Below are positions 6,995-7,598 of a DNA stretch of 7,598 nt, in pieces. The DNA lies in contig JAISRV010000262.1 in the NCBI GenBank assembly GCA_031273445.1, positions 1-7,598 of the forward strand, written 5' to 3'. Made by a program: the position numbers and the translations under genes. The first letter of the stretch is position 1, and each line of letters begins with the position of its first letter. Source of the DNA: Candidatus Adiutrix sp. Lineage in GTDB: Bacteria > Desulfobacterota > Desulfarculia > Adiutricales > Adiutricaceae. The notes below the pieces were generated by a model. That model was not told the DNA's origin. It ran no database searches and worked only from the letters and a program-made list of their open reading frames with translations.

Positions 6995-7246
6995 TCAGTT
7001 GGAGGTCGCCGCCGGCGCGGCGGCGGCGTCGCCGGTGACGCCGACGGCTGTGCCGCTGTCGTCGCCGGTGACGCCGACGGCCGTGCCGCCGTCATCGCCG
7101 CTTTGAGCGGGCGGGGGCGTCGTGGCCGGGTCGGCCGGGGCGGCCGCGCCGGAGCCGGCTGAAGAGCCGGAGGACGCGCTTTGGGCGAAAGCCGGCGTTG
7201 CGGCCAGGGCCAGGGCCAGAATCAGGGTCGGAATGATCTTTTTCAT
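6995..7246 (-). CDS. Small secreted acidic repeat protein, unknown function
   Basis: The 83-residue product has a clear Sec signal peptide: MKKII, then a hydrophobic core, ending TPAFA with likely cleavage before Q22. The mature part of about 62 residues is low-complexity (Gly, Ala, Ser, Thr, Pro, Asp). It has six Asp and no Lys, Arg, Glu or Cys, so it is acidic and probably disordered. Two 11-residue repeats, GDDGGTAVGVT (50-60) and GDDSGTAVGVT (61-71), are followed by a broken third (GD). The start is supported by AAGGAA (7255-7260) eight bases upstream, a promoter at 7331-7359, and two leftward terminators downstream. I do not recognise a family. A secreted or periplasmic (possibly metal-binding) peptide is only a guess from composition. 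Being Ala/Gly-rich in a GC-rich genome it could be chance coding, but the signal peptide plus expression signals argue that it is real. Confidence 0.78.
   Translation of the reverse strand: MKKIIPTLILALALAATPAFAQSASSGSSAGSGAAAPADPATTPPPAQSGDDGGTAVGVTGDDSGTAVGVTGDAAAAPAATSN
7028..7099 (-). repeat. 33-bp tandem repeat inside the small secreted-protein gene
   Basis: Two in-frame 33-bp copies (7028-7060 and 7061-7093) differ at two positions, and a partial third copy (about 6 bp) follows to 7099. They encode the GDD(G/S)GTAVGVT peptide repeats. The unit is a multiple of three, so gain or loss of copies would change protein length without breaking the frame. Confidence 0.88.
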
Positions 7247-7330
7247 AATTCAGATTCCTTTTTTCAAAATGTTCTTTTCAAGTAAATCCGCCTCATGTAA
7301 GATATTATTAATAGACGAATTTACGATAAG

Positions 7331-7359
7331 AGTATAGCGGAAAAACCGACTGAAGGCAA
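7331..7359 (-). promoter_or_regulatory. Sigma-70-type promoter of the small secreted-protein gene
   Basis: On the minus strand TTGCCT (7354-7359; 4 of 6 match TTGACA) and TATACT (7331-7336; 5 of 6 match TATAAT) are separated by exactly 17 bases. They lie just past the methyltransferase stop codon, at the edge of an AT-rich stretch (about 7247-7345) unlike the rest of the window. Transcription would begin near 7324 and give a leader of about 75-80 bases before the ATG at 7246. Confidence 0.65.
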
Positions 7360-7366
7360 CCCCGAA

Positions 7367-7597
7367 TCAAAGCAGCTTACTTAAAAGATGTTCGGCCAGA
7401 TAGGCGGCCGCCGGCACGGCCACCGCGTCGCCCATGGCCTTATAGCCGTCGTTATAGCTGCCCGGCAGTTGATAGCCTTCCGGGGCGCCCATTAAGCGGG
7501 CTGTTTCCGAAACCGTGAGCAAGCGAACCTCTAAACGCCCCCCGCGTTTTAAAACCAGGAACTGGCGGCTGCTGCCGCCCCGGGGCGTCCGCAGACA
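7367..7597 (-). CDS. DNA (cytosine-5-)methyltransferase, C-terminal fragment cut by the window edge
   Basis: This leftward frame encodes 76 residues and ends at TGA (7369-7367). It is recognisable as the end of a C5 DNA methyltransferase, which transfers a methyl group from S-adenosylmethionine to cytosine C5 within a specific sequence. Counting from the first full codon: LRTPRGGSSRQ (2-12), the conserved end of the target-recognition region; RLLTVSETARLMGAP (25-39), motif IX; LPGSYNDGYKAMGDAVAVP (44-62), containing motif X with G56-D-A-V in place of the common GN(S/A)V; and a closing helix AAYLAEHLL. The catalytic Pro-Cys motif, the AdoMet-binding motif and most of the recognition domain lie beyond the right edge. 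Target sequence and any partner restriction enzyme therefore cannot be read here. The gene itself ends intact. Confidence 0.92.
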   Translation of the reverse strand, partial: CLRTPRGGSSRQFLVLKRGGRLEVRLLTVSETARLMGAPEGYQLPGSYNDGYKAMGDAVAVPAAAYLAEHLLSKLL

Positions 7598-7598
7598 G

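Noticed and set aside
6814..7038. Rightward 74-codon open frame in the convergent spacer
   Set aside because: It begins inside a terminator stem, crosses the second terminator and runs antisense into the small secreted-protein gene. No start signal or protein-like composition is seen.
7122..7337. Rightward 71-codon open frame opposite the small secreted-protein gene
   Set aside because: It runs antisense through the signal peptide, promoter and leader of the leftward gene, has no ribosome binding site, and its composition simply follows the GC-rich then AT-rich sequence.

Overview
The window is GC-rich, densely coded bacterial chromosome. It most resembles a Desulfobacterota ('deltaproteobacterial') genome. 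That guess rests on three things: a very large PilY1 of the type common in that group, a zinc-ribbon/single-membrane-span protein, and GC-rich palindromic intergenic repeats. There is no rRNA or other marker gene, so the placement is an inference.

Layout. Bases 2-5500 (+) are the 3' part of one very large gene for a PilY1-type type IV pilus tip/adhesin protein; its start lies beyond the left edge. The next 446 bases (5501-5946) are entirely a nested palindromic repeat block. It begins on the base after the pilY1 stop codon and ends 10 bases before the next start codon. It holds three direct units of about 101 bp, one inverted unit, and a nearly exact 34-bp tandem triplication. Bases 5957-6748 (+) encode a 263-residue protein with an N-terminal MJ0042-type zinc ribbon, one transmembrane helix and an unrecognised extracytoplasmic domain. 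Bases 6749-6994 are a convergent intergenic region with two intrinsic terminators pointing leftward. Bases 6995-7246 (-) encode a small, secreted, acidic, repetitive protein with its own promoter (7331-7359) and a good ribosome binding site. Bases 7367-7597 (-) are the C-terminal 76 residues of a DNA cytosine-5 methyltransferase whose beginning lies beyond the right edge.

How the parts may work together. pilY1 and the zinc-ribbon gene point the same way, with no recognisable promoter or intrinsic terminator between them. They could form one transcription unit interrupted by the structured repeat block, but this is not proven. The methyltransferase and the small secreted protein form an opposing leftward pair; the small gene probably also has its own promoter. 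Nothing in the window amounts to a clearly new multi-gene system. The least explained items are the repeat block, especially its 34-bp expansion abutting the zinc-ribbon start, and the small secreted repeat protein.
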